Shown: positions 44,616-52,626 of the stretch, piece after piece
Position numbering within the stretch: position 1 is the stretch's first letter
Layout of the letters: every line of letters begins with the position of its first letter
NCBI RefSeq assembly: GCF_030268885.1
Contig: NZ_BSSA01000010.1
Span: 1 to 64,000, forward strand
Direction: 5' to 3'
DNA length: 64,000 bases
DNA from: Kitasatospora phosalacinea
GTDB lineage: Bacteria; Actinomycetota; Actinomycetes; Streptomycetales; Streptomycetaceae
Position numbers and translations under genes: made by a program
Notes under the pieces: generated by a model
The model's input: the letters and a program-made list of their open reading frames with translations, nothing else
What the model was told of the DNA's origin: nothing
Databases searched by the model: none

Positions 44616-45659
44616 ATGGGCGCGGAGCACGACCACGGGCACGGGGGCGACGAGCACGGGCACGGCCATGCGCACGGCGGGCACGGCCACGCGCACGGCG
44701 GGCACGCGCACGGGGTCGCCGCCGACGCCGACCGCCGCTGGCTGGCGACCGCGCTCGGGCTGATCTGCGCCTACATGGCGGTCGAGGTCGCCGTCGGCCT
44801 GGCCGCCGGTTCGCTCGCCCTGCTGTCGGACGCGGCGCACATGCTGACCGACGCGGCGTCGATCGTCCTCGCGCTGGTGGCGATGCGGCTGGCCGCCCGG
44901 CCCGCCCGGGGCGGGTTCACCTTCGGGCTCAAGCGGGCCGAGATCCTCTCCGCGCAGGCCAACGGGCTGTCGCTGATCCTGCTGGCGGCCTGGCTGAGCT
45001 ACGAGGCGGTGCAGCGGCTGGTCAGCCCGCCGCAGGTGGCGGGCGCGCCGGTGCTGTTCACCGCGCTGGCGGGCGTCGTGGTCAACGTGGTCGCGGCCTG
45101 GTGCATCTCCCGGGCCAACCGCACCTCGCTGAACGTCGAGGGCGCCTACCAGCACATCCTGAACGACCTGTTCGGGTTCGCCGCCACCGCCGTGGCGGGC
45201 CTGGTCGTGATGACCACCGGGTACGCCCGGGCCGACGCGATCGTCTCGCTGGTCGTGGTGGTGCTGATGGTCAGGGCCGGGTACGGGCTGCTCAAGGAGT
45301 CCGGCCGGATCTTCCTGGAGGCGGCCCCCGCCGGGGTCGACCCGGACGCGATCGGCGACGCCATGGTCGGCCGCCCCGGTGTCGTCGAGGTCCACGACCT
45401 GCACGTCTGGCAGATCACCTCCGGCCAGACCGCGCTCTCCGCGCACGTCCTGGTCGCCCCCGACCGGGACTGCCACGCGGTGCGCGAGGAACTGGAGCGC
45501 GACCTCGCCGACCGCAACGGCATCACCCACACCACCCTCCAGGTCGACCACGCCGCCGCCGAACTGCTCACCGTCGGCGCCGCCGCCCCGCGGGCCGCCG
45601 ACGGCCACTGCGCCCAGTCGCACGGCGCGGTCCACCGCGGGGAGCCCCACCCGCACTGA
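44616..45659 (+). CDS. Cation diffusion facilitator (CDF) zinc/metal exporter
   Basis: Membrane protein of 347 residues from ATG 44616 with GGGAGG upstream. The N-terminus is a histidine/glycine-rich metal-binding tail. Six membrane segments follow. The metal sites are LLSDAAHMLTDAASIVLALV (HxxxD of TM2) and YQHILNDLFGFAATAVAGLV (HxxxD of TM5), typical of zinc-selective CDF proteins (CzcD/ZitB). The C-terminal cytoplasmic domain has VVEVHDLHVWQITSGQTALS. It exports Zn(II) or a similar ion by proton exchange. Confidence 0.94.
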   Translation: MGAEHDHGHGGDEHGHGHAHGGHGHAHGGHAHGVAADADRRWLATALGLICAYMAVEVAVGLAAGSLALLSDAAHMLTDAASIVLALVAMRLAARPARGGFTFGLKRAEILSAQANGLSLILLAAWLSYEAVQRLVSPPQVAGAPVLFTALAGVVVNVVAAWCISRANRTSLNVEGAYQHILNDLFGFAATAVAGLVVMTTGYARADAIVSLVVVVLMVRAGYGLLKESGRIFLEAAPAGVDPDAIGDAMVGRPGVVEVHDLHVWQITSGQTALSAHVLVAPDRDCHAVREELERDLADRNGITHTTLQVDHAAAELLTVGAAAPRAADGHCAQSHGAVHRGEPHPH

Positions 45660-45824
45660 CCGCCCGCCGGATCGGGCCCGAACGAACTGACTGCCCGTCA
45701 AGTTCCCTTCCGATGACCGGGTTTCATCCATGTTGCATCTCCGGAATCCGACCCTCCGGCGCCCTGTCGTACGTAAGCTGGAACGGCGCGGCGACCGGGC
45801 CGGGCGCAGACCGGGGAGGTGGGG

Positions 45825-46190
45825 ATGGCCGGACGCGGAACGACGCGGGGCGGGCAGCTCGCCGTCCTGCTGGCCGCCGCCCTCGCCGCGGTGCTCGCCG
45901 TCCTCACGGCCGGGCCCCCGGCGCAGGCGCAGCCCCGGGCGTCCCGTCCGGCCGCCGCCTCGGTGGCCGAGGAGCACGTGGAGTGCGCCCACCAGCACGA
46001 GGCGCAGGCCCCGATGGGCCGCGCCGCCGGGCGGCACCGGGCGAACGGCGGCCCGTCCGGGCGCGGCGCGGCCCGCCCCGGGGAAGCGGACGCCGGGGTG
46101 CCGGGCGCACGGGCGGCCACCGGGCCGGCGGCGGTCGCCGGCGGCTCCAGACCGGCCGCGCTGGCGCGCCTCCAGGTCTTCCGCTGCTGA
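45825..46190 (+). CDS. Small secreted or membrane-anchored protein with a Cys/His motif
   Basis: Protein of 121 residues from ATG 45825 (GGAGG 5 bases upstream; GTG 45819 is also in frame). The N-terminus GGQLAVLLAAALAAVLAVLT ends in AQA, a signal peptide or anchor. The mature part has HVECAHQHEAQAPMG, a possible metal-binding cluster, then a Gly/Arg/Ala-rich disordered stretch and a terminal LQVFRC. It resembles small actinobacterial DUF6153-like proteins in layout. It lies 165 bp downstream of the CDF exporter, so a link to metal handling is possible but unproven. Confidence 0.55.
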   Translation: MAGRGTTRGGQLAVLLAAALAAVLAVLTAGPPAQAQPRASRPAAASVAEEHVECAHQHEAQAPMGRAAGRHRANGGPSGRGAARPGEADAGVPGARAATGPAAVAGGSRPAALARLQVFRC

Positions 46191-46341
46191 GCGGGCCCGT
46201 GAGCTGACTGAGGACGGCGACGGGCCGGGGCCGGTCCGTCCGGACGTCGCCCCCGCCCGCCCTGACGACACGTCGGTTCGCTCCGTTGCCCTGACAGCAG
46301 CCCCCGTCCGGCCGCGGCCGCACGGGCGGAAGGAGACACCC

Positions 46342-46404
46342 ATGCGCTCGTCCACGCACCACCACCTCCGCGCCCTCCCGCACCGGGAGGTCCGACCGCT
46401 GTGA
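46342..46404 (+). CDS. 20-residue leader peptide translationally coupled to the SulP gene
   Basis: ATG 46342 has a near-ideal AAGGAGACACCC ribosome binding site. It opens a short frame (RSSTHHHLRALPHREVRPL) whose TGA at 46402-46404 overlaps the SulP GTG at 46401. A histidine run and several arginines fill the peptide. The SulP gene itself has no separate good ribosome binding site, so its translation probably depends on ribosomes finishing this leader. Actinobacteria use short leaders before sulfur-related genes, but those usually end with cysteine codons, which are absent here. Confidence 0.6.
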   Translation: MRSSTHHHLRALPHREVRPL

Positions 46405-47918
46405 ACACCACCACCACCCGCCCCGCCGCCGTCGCGCGCCGGGCCCTCGCCCACTGGCGCCAGGACCTGCCCGCCTCGCTGGTGGTCTTCCTGGTCGCCG
46501 TCCCGCTGTGCGTCGGCGTCGCCGTCGCCTCCGGCGTCCCCGCCGAACGCGGGCTGGTCACCGGCATCGTCGGCGGCCTCGTGGTCGGCCTGCTGCCCGG
46601 CAGCAGCCTCCAGGTCAGCGGCCCCGCGGCGGGCCTGACCGTCCTCGTGTTCGACGCCGTCCAGCGCTTCGGCCTCGGCTCGCTCGGCGTGCTGGTGCTC
46701 GCCGCCGGGCTGCTGCAGATCGCCATGGGCCTGCTGCGCACCGGCCGCTGGTTCCGGGCGATCTCGCTGTCCGTCGTGCACGGCATGCTGGCGGGCATCG
46801 GCCTGATCCTGATCCTCGGCCAGCTGTACGCCGTCTCCGGACGGACCGCCCCCGGCAGCGGCGGCGGGAAGATCGCCCACCTGCCCGCGCTGGCCGCCGA
46901 CTGGTTCACCGGCCGGGCCGCGACCGCCGCGCTGCTGATGGCGGCCGCGACCGTCCTGCTGCTGACGGGGTGGAAGAAGCTGCCCGGCCCCGTCCGCGCC
47001 GTGCCCGCCCCGCTGGCCGCCGTCGTGCTCGCCGCCGCGGCCACCGCCGCGTTCGGCCTGGACGTGCCCCGGGTCGAGGTGGACGGGCTGCTGGAGTCCG
47101 TCGCCCTGCCCACCGGCGACGGCCTCGCCGCCGTCACCGGCGCCGCCGGGCTCGGCACCGTCCTCGCCCTCGCCCTGATCGCCTCCGCGGAGAGCCTGTT
47201 CAGCGCCGCCGCCGTCGACCGGATGCACCACGGGCCGCGCACCGACTACGACCGCGAACTCACCGCCCAGGGCATCGGCAACACCCTGTGCGGTCTGCTC
47301 GGCGCCCTCCCGATGACCGCCGTCATCGTCCGCAGCGCCGCCAACGTCCAGGCGGGCGCCCGCAGCAAGACCTCCCGCGTCCTGCACGGCCTGTGGCTGC
47401 TGCTGTTCGCCGCCCTGCTGCCCGCCGTCCTCGGACTCGTCCCGCTCGCCGTGCTCGGCGGCGTCCTGATCCACGCCGGAGCCAAGCTGATCCCGCTGCG
47501 CCCGGCCGCCGCCCTGTGGCGCGGCCACCGCGGCGAACTCGTCGTCCTCGCCGTCACCACCACCGCGATCGTCCTCACCACCCTCTTCGAGGGCGTCCTG
47601 ATCGGCGTCGCCCTGGCCGTCGCCAAGAGCGCCTGGCAGACCTCCCACCTGCACATCGACCTCACCGACACCGGCCCCGGCGGCCCGCTGCGGATCCGGC
47701 TCAGCGGAAACGCCACCTTCCTGCGGCTGCCCCGCCTCCTGGACACCCTCGAATCCCTCCCCACCGGCCGGGCCGTCGAACTCGACTGGACCGACCTGCG
47801 CCACCTCGACCACGCCTGCCGCACCGCCCTGCTCACCTGGGCCGGGCGTCACGCCGTCGACGGCGCCGCCGCCATCACCTGGGAACCCCCGCTCACCGCC
47901 GCCACCGCCGGAACCTGA
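46401..47918 (+). CDS. SulP (SLC26)-family inorganic anion transporter
   Basis: Membrane protein of 505 residues. Many hydrophobic segments include LPASLVVFLVAVPLCVGVAV, VTGIVGGLVVGLLPGSSLQV with the family-typical SGPAAGLT, and VVHGMLAGIGLILILGQLY. The cytoplasmic C-terminus is a STAS-like domain (RIRLSGNATFLRLPRLLDTL, AVELDWTDLRHLDHACRTAL). Members move sulfate, bicarbonate or chloride. The SulP group with this short C-terminus often accompanies carbonic anhydrase, but none is seen here. Translation is coupled to the 20-residue leader upstream. Confidence 0.92.
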   Translation: MNTTTTRPAAVARRALAHWRQDLPASLVVFLVAVPLCVGVAVASGVPAERGLVTGIVGGLVVGLLPGSSLQVSGPAAGLTVLVFDAVQRFGLGSLGVLVLAAGLLQIAMGLLRTGRWFRAISLSVVHGMLAGIGLILILGQLYAVSGRTAPGSGGGKIAHLPALAADWFTGRAATAALLMAAATVLLLTGWKKLPGPVRAVPAPLAAVVLAAAATAAFGLDVPRVEVDGLLESVALPTGDGLAAVTGAAGLGTVLALALIASAESLFSAAAVDRMHHGPRTDYDRELTAQGIGNTLCGLLGALPMTAVIVRSAANVQAGARSKTSRVLHGLWLLLFAALLPAVLGLVPLAVLGGVLIHAGAKLIPLRPAAALWRGHRGELVVLAVTTTAIVLTTLFEGVLIGVALAVAKSAWQTSHLHIDLTDTGPGGPLRIRLSGNATFLRLPRLLDTLESLPTGRAVELDWTDLRHLDHACRTALLTWAGRHAVDGAAAITWEPPLTAATAGT

Positions 47919-47923
47919 CCCGT

Positions 47924-47955
47924 CGTTCCCCGGCCCCCGCCGGGGCCGGGGAACG
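47924..47955 (+). terminator. 14-bp perfect hairpin after the SulP gene
   Basis: CGTTCCCCGGCCCC (47924-47937) pairs exactly with 47942-47955 around a 4-nt loop, 5 bp after the SulP stop. Confidence 0.7.
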
Positions 47956-47996
47956 GCCGAATCCCGCCCTTCCCAGCCCGCGCCCGCAGCCCGACC

Positions 47997-49262
47997 ATGA
48001 CGGTGGACCCCGGGCGCGCACCGGTACCGGCGGGGGAAGAGGTGTCGCCATTGCGGGAACGGACCGCCCCGACGCCCGCCCCGCTGTCCGCCGCGCAGCG
48101 CGCCCTGTGGGCCGCCTCCGCCGGACGCCCGGACAGCCCCGCCCACCACCTGACGGCCGACGTCCGGCTGCCCCCGGCGGCCGACGAACCCACCGTCCGG
48201 GCCGCGCTGGCGGCCCTCGCCGCCCGGCACGGGGCGCTGCGCACCGCCGTCCCCCTGCACGACGGCGCGCCCGTGCAGCAGGTGCACCCCCGACTGCCGC
48301 TGCAGCTCAGGGTCGTGGAACTGGGCATGATCCCGGAGCGCGACCGCCCCGGCCTGGTCGCCCGCCTCGCCGACCACGCCGCCCGCCACCCCTTCGACCT
48401 CGCCACCGGCCCGCTCTGGCGGGCGCTGCTGCTCCGCACCCCGACCCGCGGCCACGTCCACCTGGTCGCCCACCACCTGGTCTTCGACGAGCGCTCCGCC
48501 ACCGTCCTGCGCGCCGAACTCCTGGAGACCGTCACCGCGGCCCTGGCCGGACGGCCCGCCCGCCTCCCGGAACTCCCGCTCCAGTACGCCGACTTCGCCC
48601 GGCGGGAACCGGCGGGGGAGGGGCCGGCCCCGGAGGGACCGGAGCCGGGAGCGGCGGACTTCCGGGGCGCCCGGCGGGAGTTCGCCCTGCCGGGGCTCGC
48701 CCCCGAGGTCCGCCGGACCGCCCGGCGGGTCCGGTCCGCCCCGGACCTGGTGCTGCTGGCCGGGTTCGCCGCGCTGCTGCACCACTGGAACGACGGGACG
48801 GACCAGCTGATCGGCGTACCGGCGGCCGAGCGGGCACCCGAACTGCGCGGACTGATCGGCTGCTTCACCACCACCCGCCCGCTCCGGCTGCGGACCCCCG
48901 CGGACGGGCCCGTCCTGCACCTGCTGGAGGAGGCCCGGGCCGCCGCGGCCGCGGCCCCCGCCGCCCCGCCACCCGGCGCCCCGCCCGTCCGGGTGGCCTT
49001 CGCGGTGGCCCCGCCCGCCGGGGCCGGCCTGCCGCACCGCCGGACGGTGGGCCCGGAACACCGGGACGCCGCCGCCCGGTTCCACCTCGCCCTGACCCTG
49101 ACGGAACGCGGCACCGGCTACCACGGCCACCTCACGTACCGCACCGCCCGGTTCGACCCGCGGACGGTCGACCGGATGGTCCGGCACTGGCAGCACCTGC
49201 TGCCCGCCCTGCTCGCCGACCCCGCCCGCCCGCTCCGCGACCTGCCGCCCCCGCCCCGCTGA
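47997..49262 (+). CDS. Stand-alone condensation-domain protein with a variant active site
   Basis: Protein of 421 residues covering one NRPS-type condensation (CoA-dependent acyltransferase fold) domain and nothing else. LSAAQRALWAASAGRPDSPA is the C1 latch. The active-site motif at 159-165 is HHLVFDE, where the usual form is HHxxxDG; both His and the Asp are kept and Gly is replaced by Glu. LVLLAGFAALLHHWNDGTDQ and ELRGLIGCFTTTRPLRLRT match later core motifs. No adenylation, carrier or thioesterase genes lie nearby. It could act in trans, or as a PapA-like acyltransferase. Confidence 0.85.
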   Translation: MTVDPGRAPVPAGEEVSPLRERTAPTPAPLSAAQRALWAASAGRPDSPAHHLTADVRLPPAADEPTVRAALAALAARHGALRTAVPLHDGAPVQQVHPRLPLQLRVVELGMIPERDRPGLVARLADHAARHPFDLATGPLWRALLLRTPTRGHVHLVAHHLVFDERSATVLRAELLETVTAALAGRPARLPELPLQYADFARREPAGEGPAPEGPEPGAADFRGARREFALPGLAPEVRRTARRVRSAPDLVLLAGFAALLHHWNDGTDQLIGVPAAERAPELRGLIGCFTTTRPLRLRTPADGPVLHLLEEARAAAAAAPAAPPPGAPPVRVAFAVAPPAGAGLPHRRTVGPEHRDAAARFHLALTLTERGTGYHGHLTYRTARFDPRTVDRMVRHWQHLLPALLADPARPLRDLPPPPR

Positions 49263-49355
49263 CCGCCGACCCGGCCCGGTGGCGGGGCGCCGAGGGGGAG
49301 GGGGCAGAATCTGCTGCGTCAGGATGTGGTCGGGGGTCGGTGAAAGGGCCGTGGA

Positions 49356-50144
49356 GTGCCGTACGTCGTCGTCAGCGCGCTCAGCCATGACGGGGTGGTC
49401 AGGGACCACAACGAGGACAGCCTGGTGCTGGGCCCGTGGACGCTGAGCGCGCTGTCCACCGACAGCCCGCAGTCGCTGGTCTTCCCGCTCGGCGAGGCCC
49501 CGGTGGTGGTCGCCGTCGCCGACGGGCTCGGCGGCCACCCCGCCGGGGACGTCGCCTCCGCGCTGACCGCCCGCCACCTGGCCGCCGCCGGGCCGCAGTT
49601 GCGCACCGAGCAGGACGTCACCGACGAGCTGCGGGCCTGCCACGCCGCCCTGCACGAGGCGGCCGAGGCCGACCCCGCGCTGGCGGGCATGGCCACCACG
49701 GTGGCCGGGGCGGCCTTCGGGGCCGAGCACGTCCTGGTCTTCAACGTCGGCGACAGCCAGGTCTTCGAGATCACCCCCGACCGCGGCGACGGCGTCGGCC
49801 TGCGCCAGCTCAGCACCGACGACAGCCCGCCCCCCGCGCCCGGCCGCCGCACCAGCCACCTGGTCACCCGCACCCTCGGCGGCCCCACCGCCCCCGAGGA
49901 CCTCGACCCCCACCTGGTCCGGCTGCCCGTCGCGCCGGGCGCCCGCTACCTGCTGTGCACCGACGGCCTCACCGACCCGGTCGCCCCGGACGAACTCGCC
50001 GCCCTGCTCACCGAGGCGGACGCGGAGGCCGACGGCGACGCCCAGGGCGACGACCAGCGGGCCCTGGTCGACCTCTGGCGCGCCGCGATCCGGGCCGGCG
50101 CCCCGGACAACGTCACCCTCGCCCTGGTCCGGATCGAGGACTGA
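49356..50144 (+). CDS. PP2C-family Ser/Thr protein phosphatase
   Basis: Protein of 262 residues starting at GTG 49356. It carries the metal-binding motifs of PPM phosphatases in order: SHDGVVRDHNEDSLVL, VVVAVADGLGGHPAGDVASA, AGMATTVAGAAFG, VFNVGDSQVFEI, LLCTDGLTDPVAPDELAALL and PDNVTLALVRIE. It is soluble and would reverse Ser/Thr kinase signalling in the cytoplasm. No kinase gene is adjacent. Confidence 0.92.
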   Translation: MPYVVVSALSHDGVVRDHNEDSLVLGPWTLSALSTDSPQSLVFPLGEAPVVVAVADGLGGHPAGDVASALTARHLAAAGPQLRTEQDVTDELRACHAALHEAAEADPALAGMATTVAGAAFGAEHVLVFNVGDSQVFEITPDRGDGVGLRQLSTDDSPPPAPGRRTSHLVTRTLGGPTAPEDLDPHLVRLPVAPGARYLLCTDGLTDPVAPDELAALLTEADAEADGDAQGDDQRALVDLWRAAIRAGAPDNVTLALVRIED

Positions 50145-50275
50145 GCCGGAGCGGGGGCCGAGCCGGGCCGCGCGGTCGGCGGGGTGATGCCGCGTCACCC
50201 GTCCTGTGCACTGACGCTGCGTCACCGGACGGTCCTGGTGAGGGTGGGAGGGAGGACTGTCCCCTTCCCCCCCTT

Positions 50276-50437
50276 GTGAGGCGTGCGGTGTACCAGAACC
50301 AGTTGGCGCGGACCGGTGCGGGCGTGTTGGTGATCGGCGGGCTGACCCTGGCCGGGTGGTGGGTGGCGGCCGCCGCCGCGGGGCTGATCGCCGTCGGGGT
50401 GCTGTGCGTGCGGATCGGGTTCCGCCGTGGGCGCTGA
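50276..50437 (+). CDS. Small membrane protein overlapping the glycosyltransferase gene
   Basis: Predicted 53-residue protein from GTG 50276 (RRAVYQNQLARTGAGVLVIG). It has one long or two short hydrophobic stretches (GAGVLVIGGLTLAGWWVAAA, AAGLIAVGVLCVRIG) and a basic end RRGR. The stop overlaps the glycosyltransferase start at 50427 by 11 bp, so the two are co-translated. Other GTG codons, such as 50288, could be the start. No family recognised; it may be an accessory subunit of the glycosyltransferase. Confidence 0.55.
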   Translation: MRRAVYQNQLARTGAGVLVIGGLTLAGWWVAAAAAGLIAVGVLCVRIGFRRGR

Positions 50438-51812
50438 GGGCGCGGGCGCCGGGAGCACCGGCGCGCTGACGGCCCGGCGGCGCAGGCCCGCGGCGCTGCT
50501 CGCCGTGCTGGCGGGGCTGCTGGTGGTGGCGACGGTGCTGGCCGCGTACGGGCTGCGGGCCTGGGGCGTCGCGCTGGGCGCCGAGGCCCGGTGGGCGCAG
50601 TGGATGTGGACGCCGCTGGCGGCCGCGCTGGTGCTGCAGACCGCGCTGTACCTGGCGGAGCGGCCGGTGCGGGCCGCCCCGGCGCAGCAGCGCGCCCTGG
50701 ACCGGCTGGAGGTGGCGGTGCTGGTGCCGGTGTTCGACGAGGACCCCGGCTACCTGCGCTCGGCCCTGGCCGCGCTGCTGGAGCAGACCCGCCGTCCGCA
50801 GTCCGTCCACGTCGTCGACGACGGCTCCACCGTCGACTACCGCGAGGTGCGTGCGCAGTGGCTGCGCGCCGCCGCCGCGGCCGGGGTCCGGGCGAGCTGG
50901 CAGCGGCAGCCCAACCGGGGCAAGCGCCGCGCCCAGGTCGCCGCCGCCCGGCACTGCCCCGGCGCGGACGTCCTGGTGACCGTCGACTCCGACGCCCACC
51001 TCGACCCGCACGCCCTGCACGAACTCCTCCAGCCGCTCGCCGACCCGCGGGTGCAGGCCGTCGCCGGGGTGGTGGTCGCGCACAACAACCGGCGCGGACC
51101 GATCAGCCGGATCGCCGACCTGTGGTACGTCACCAACCAGTTGGTGGACCGCTCCGCGCTCTCCCCGCTGGGCGCCGTGACGGTGTGCTCCGGCTCGCTC
51201 GCCGCCTACCGCGCCGCGGTGCTCACCGACCACCTGGAGGAGTACGTCACGGAGCGCTTCGCCGGACGGCCCGTCACCTTCTCCGACGACTCGATGCTCA
51301 CCTTCTACGCCCTGCGGCGCGGCCGGGTCGTGCAGCAGCCCACCGCGATCGTCTTCTCCGTCATGCCGGAGACCGTCGGCCACCACCTGCGCCAGTACCT
51401 GCGCTGGATGCGCGGCTCCACCATCCGCTCGCTGTGGCGGGTGCGCTACCTGCCGCTGCACCACCCGGCGTTCCTCGCCCAGGTCCTGCGCTGGTACCAG
51501 CACCTGGCCGCCACCGCCGCGGCCGCCCTGCTGCTGGGCCACTCGCTGCGCACCGGGACGCCGCCGCCCCCGGCGCTGCTCGCCGTGCCGCTGCTGGTCG
51601 TCTCCGGCCAGACCCTGCGCTACCTGACCGTGCGCCGCTCCGACCAGTCGCTGCGCTCGCAGCTCGGCACCTGGGCGCTGACCCCGCTCGCGGTCGCCTG
51701 GTCCTGGGCGGTGCTGCGGCCGGTGCGCTGGTACGCCACCGCCACCTGCCTGCGCACCGGCTGGGGCACCCGCTGCAACGGGCCCGAGGTCACCGCGGCG
51801 CCGGTCCGCTGA
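50427..51812 (+). CDS. Membrane glycosyltransferase family 2, hyaluronan-synthase-like
   Basis: Protein of 461 residues. Two N-terminal membrane segments, a cytoplasmic GT-A domain and several C-terminal membrane segments. Catalytic motifs are SVHVVDDGSTVDYREVR (UDP binding), VLVTVDSDAHLDPHAL (DxD), VTVCSGSLAAYRAAV (acceptor), VTFSDDSMLTFYALRRG (catalytic base region) and LRQYLRWMRGSTIRSLWRV (Q-x-x-RW). This set defines processive synthases such as HasA, NodC and chitin or cellulose-like synthases, with the SGS and DDS forms closest to class I hyaluronan synthases. The polymer cannot be named from sequence. It overlaps the small membrane protein gene. Confidence 0.88.
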   Translation: MGAEGAGAGSTGALTARRRRPAALLAVLAGLLVVATVLAAYGLRAWGVALGAEARWAQWMWTPLAAALVLQTALYLAERPVRAAPAQQRALDRLEVAVLVPVFDEDPGYLRSALAALLEQTRRPQSVHVVDDGSTVDYREVRAQWLRAAAAAGVRASWQRQPNRGKRRAQVAAARHCPGADVLVTVDSDAHLDPHALHELLQPLADPRVQAVAGVVVAHNNRRGPISRIADLWYVTNQLVDRSALSPLGAVTVCSGSLAAYRAAVLTDHLEEYVTERFAGRPVTFSDDSMLTFYALRRGRVVQQPTAIVFSVMPETVGHHLRQYLRWMRGSTIRSLWRVRYLPLHHPAFLAQVLRWYQHLAATAAAALLLGHSLRTGTPPPPALLAVPLLVVSGQTLRYLTVRRSDQSLRSQLGTWALTPLAVAWSWAVLRPVRWYATATCLRTGWGTRCNGPEVTAAPVR

Positions 51813-51838
51813 AGGCGGGCGGCCGCCGGAGGGGGCGG

Positions 51839-52489
51839 TCAGGACAGGCCGAGGGCGGGCAGGACGACGGACTCCACGTACCGGGTCAGGTAGTCCGCGT
51901 CGGCGGGCCGTCCGGAGATCAGCGGCCGGATCCGCGACACGCCGAAGATCATGCTCGGGACGAACTCCAGGGCCGGGTGGCCGACCGGCACCTCGCCCCG
52001 TTCCACCCCGCGCCGCAGCACGGCCTCCAGGGCCGCGACCTCGGGGGCGACCACGGTCTCCCGGACGGCGTCCCGGAGGTCGCTGTCGGTCATCACGGCG
52101 TAGCCGAGGGCCTGCAGCAGCGGGGTGTCCCGGTCGGACCACGCACCGGCCGCGGCGGCGACCAGGCGCAGGTCGCCGGCCAGCGAACCGGTGTCGATGC
52201 CCGCGCAGCGCGGCTGCCGGTCGGCGCGCAGGGCGGCCGCGACGAACCGGGCCTTGGTCCGCCAGCGCCGGTAGAGCGTGGACTTGCCGCAGCGGGTGCG
52301 GGCGGCGACGCCCTCCATGGTGACGGCCTCGTAGCCGTGGGTGCGGACCTCGTCGAGCACGGCCTCGAAGAACTCCCGTTCGCGCTCGGAGCTGATCTTC
52401 GAGCGGGCCGGGTCCGGGACGGGGGCCGGGTCCGGGACGGGGGCCGGGTCCGGGGCGGGGGCCGGGTCCGGGGCGGGGTGGTGCGTCAT
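51839..52489 (-). CDS. TetR-family transcriptional repressor with a PDPAP-repeat N-terminus
   Basis: Protein of 216 residues from ATG 52489 with GGGGAAGG close upstream. Residues of about 5-28 are PDPAPxPDPAPxPDPA units, coded by 18-bp direct DNA repeats around 52405-52475. The HTH follows: FFEAVLDEVRTHGYEAVTME, GVAARTRCGKSTLYRRWRTK. The C-terminal ligand domain (TetR_C type LLQALGYAVMTDSDLRDAVR) is variable. It is divergent from the PAP2-type gene, and the perfect palindromes at 52540-52567 between them are its likely operators. Confidence 0.9.
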   Translation of the reverse strand: MTHHPAPDPAPAPDPAPVPDPAPVPDPARSKISSEREREFFEAVLDEVRTHGYEAVTMEGVAARTRCGKSTLYRRWRTKARFVAAALRADRQPRCAGIDTGSLAGDLRLVAAAAGAWSDRDTPLLQALGYAVMTDSDLRDAVRETVVAPEVAALEAVLRRGVERGEVPVGHPALEFVPSMIFGVSRIRPLISGRPADADYLTRYVESVVLPALGLS

Positions 52490-52539
52490 GCCTTCCCCAT
52501 GGTGTCGGTGCGGTGGCAGGCGTATGTACACTACCGAAA

Positions 52540-52567
52540 CGTATCGATACGCGTCCGTATCGATACG
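52540..52567. promoter_or_regulatory. Two perfect 12-bp palindromes, likely TetR operators
   Basis: CGTATCGATACG occurs at 52540-52551 and again at 52556-52567, with centres 16 bp apart. A partial third copy CGTATCGGC follows near 52572. They lie in an AT-rich patch between the TetR gene and the divergent PAP2-type gene. Confidence 0.8.
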
Positions 52568-52626
52568 TCAGCGTATCGGCACTCGCAGGCGCGGGTCGCG
52601 CACGGCCCGCCGGTAAGGGGGGAGGG

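Noticed and set aside
47997..49262. A nonribosomal peptide cluster around the condensation domain
   Set aside because: No adenylation, carrier, thioesterase or tailoring genes lie within 10 kb on either side, so only an orphan domain is supported.
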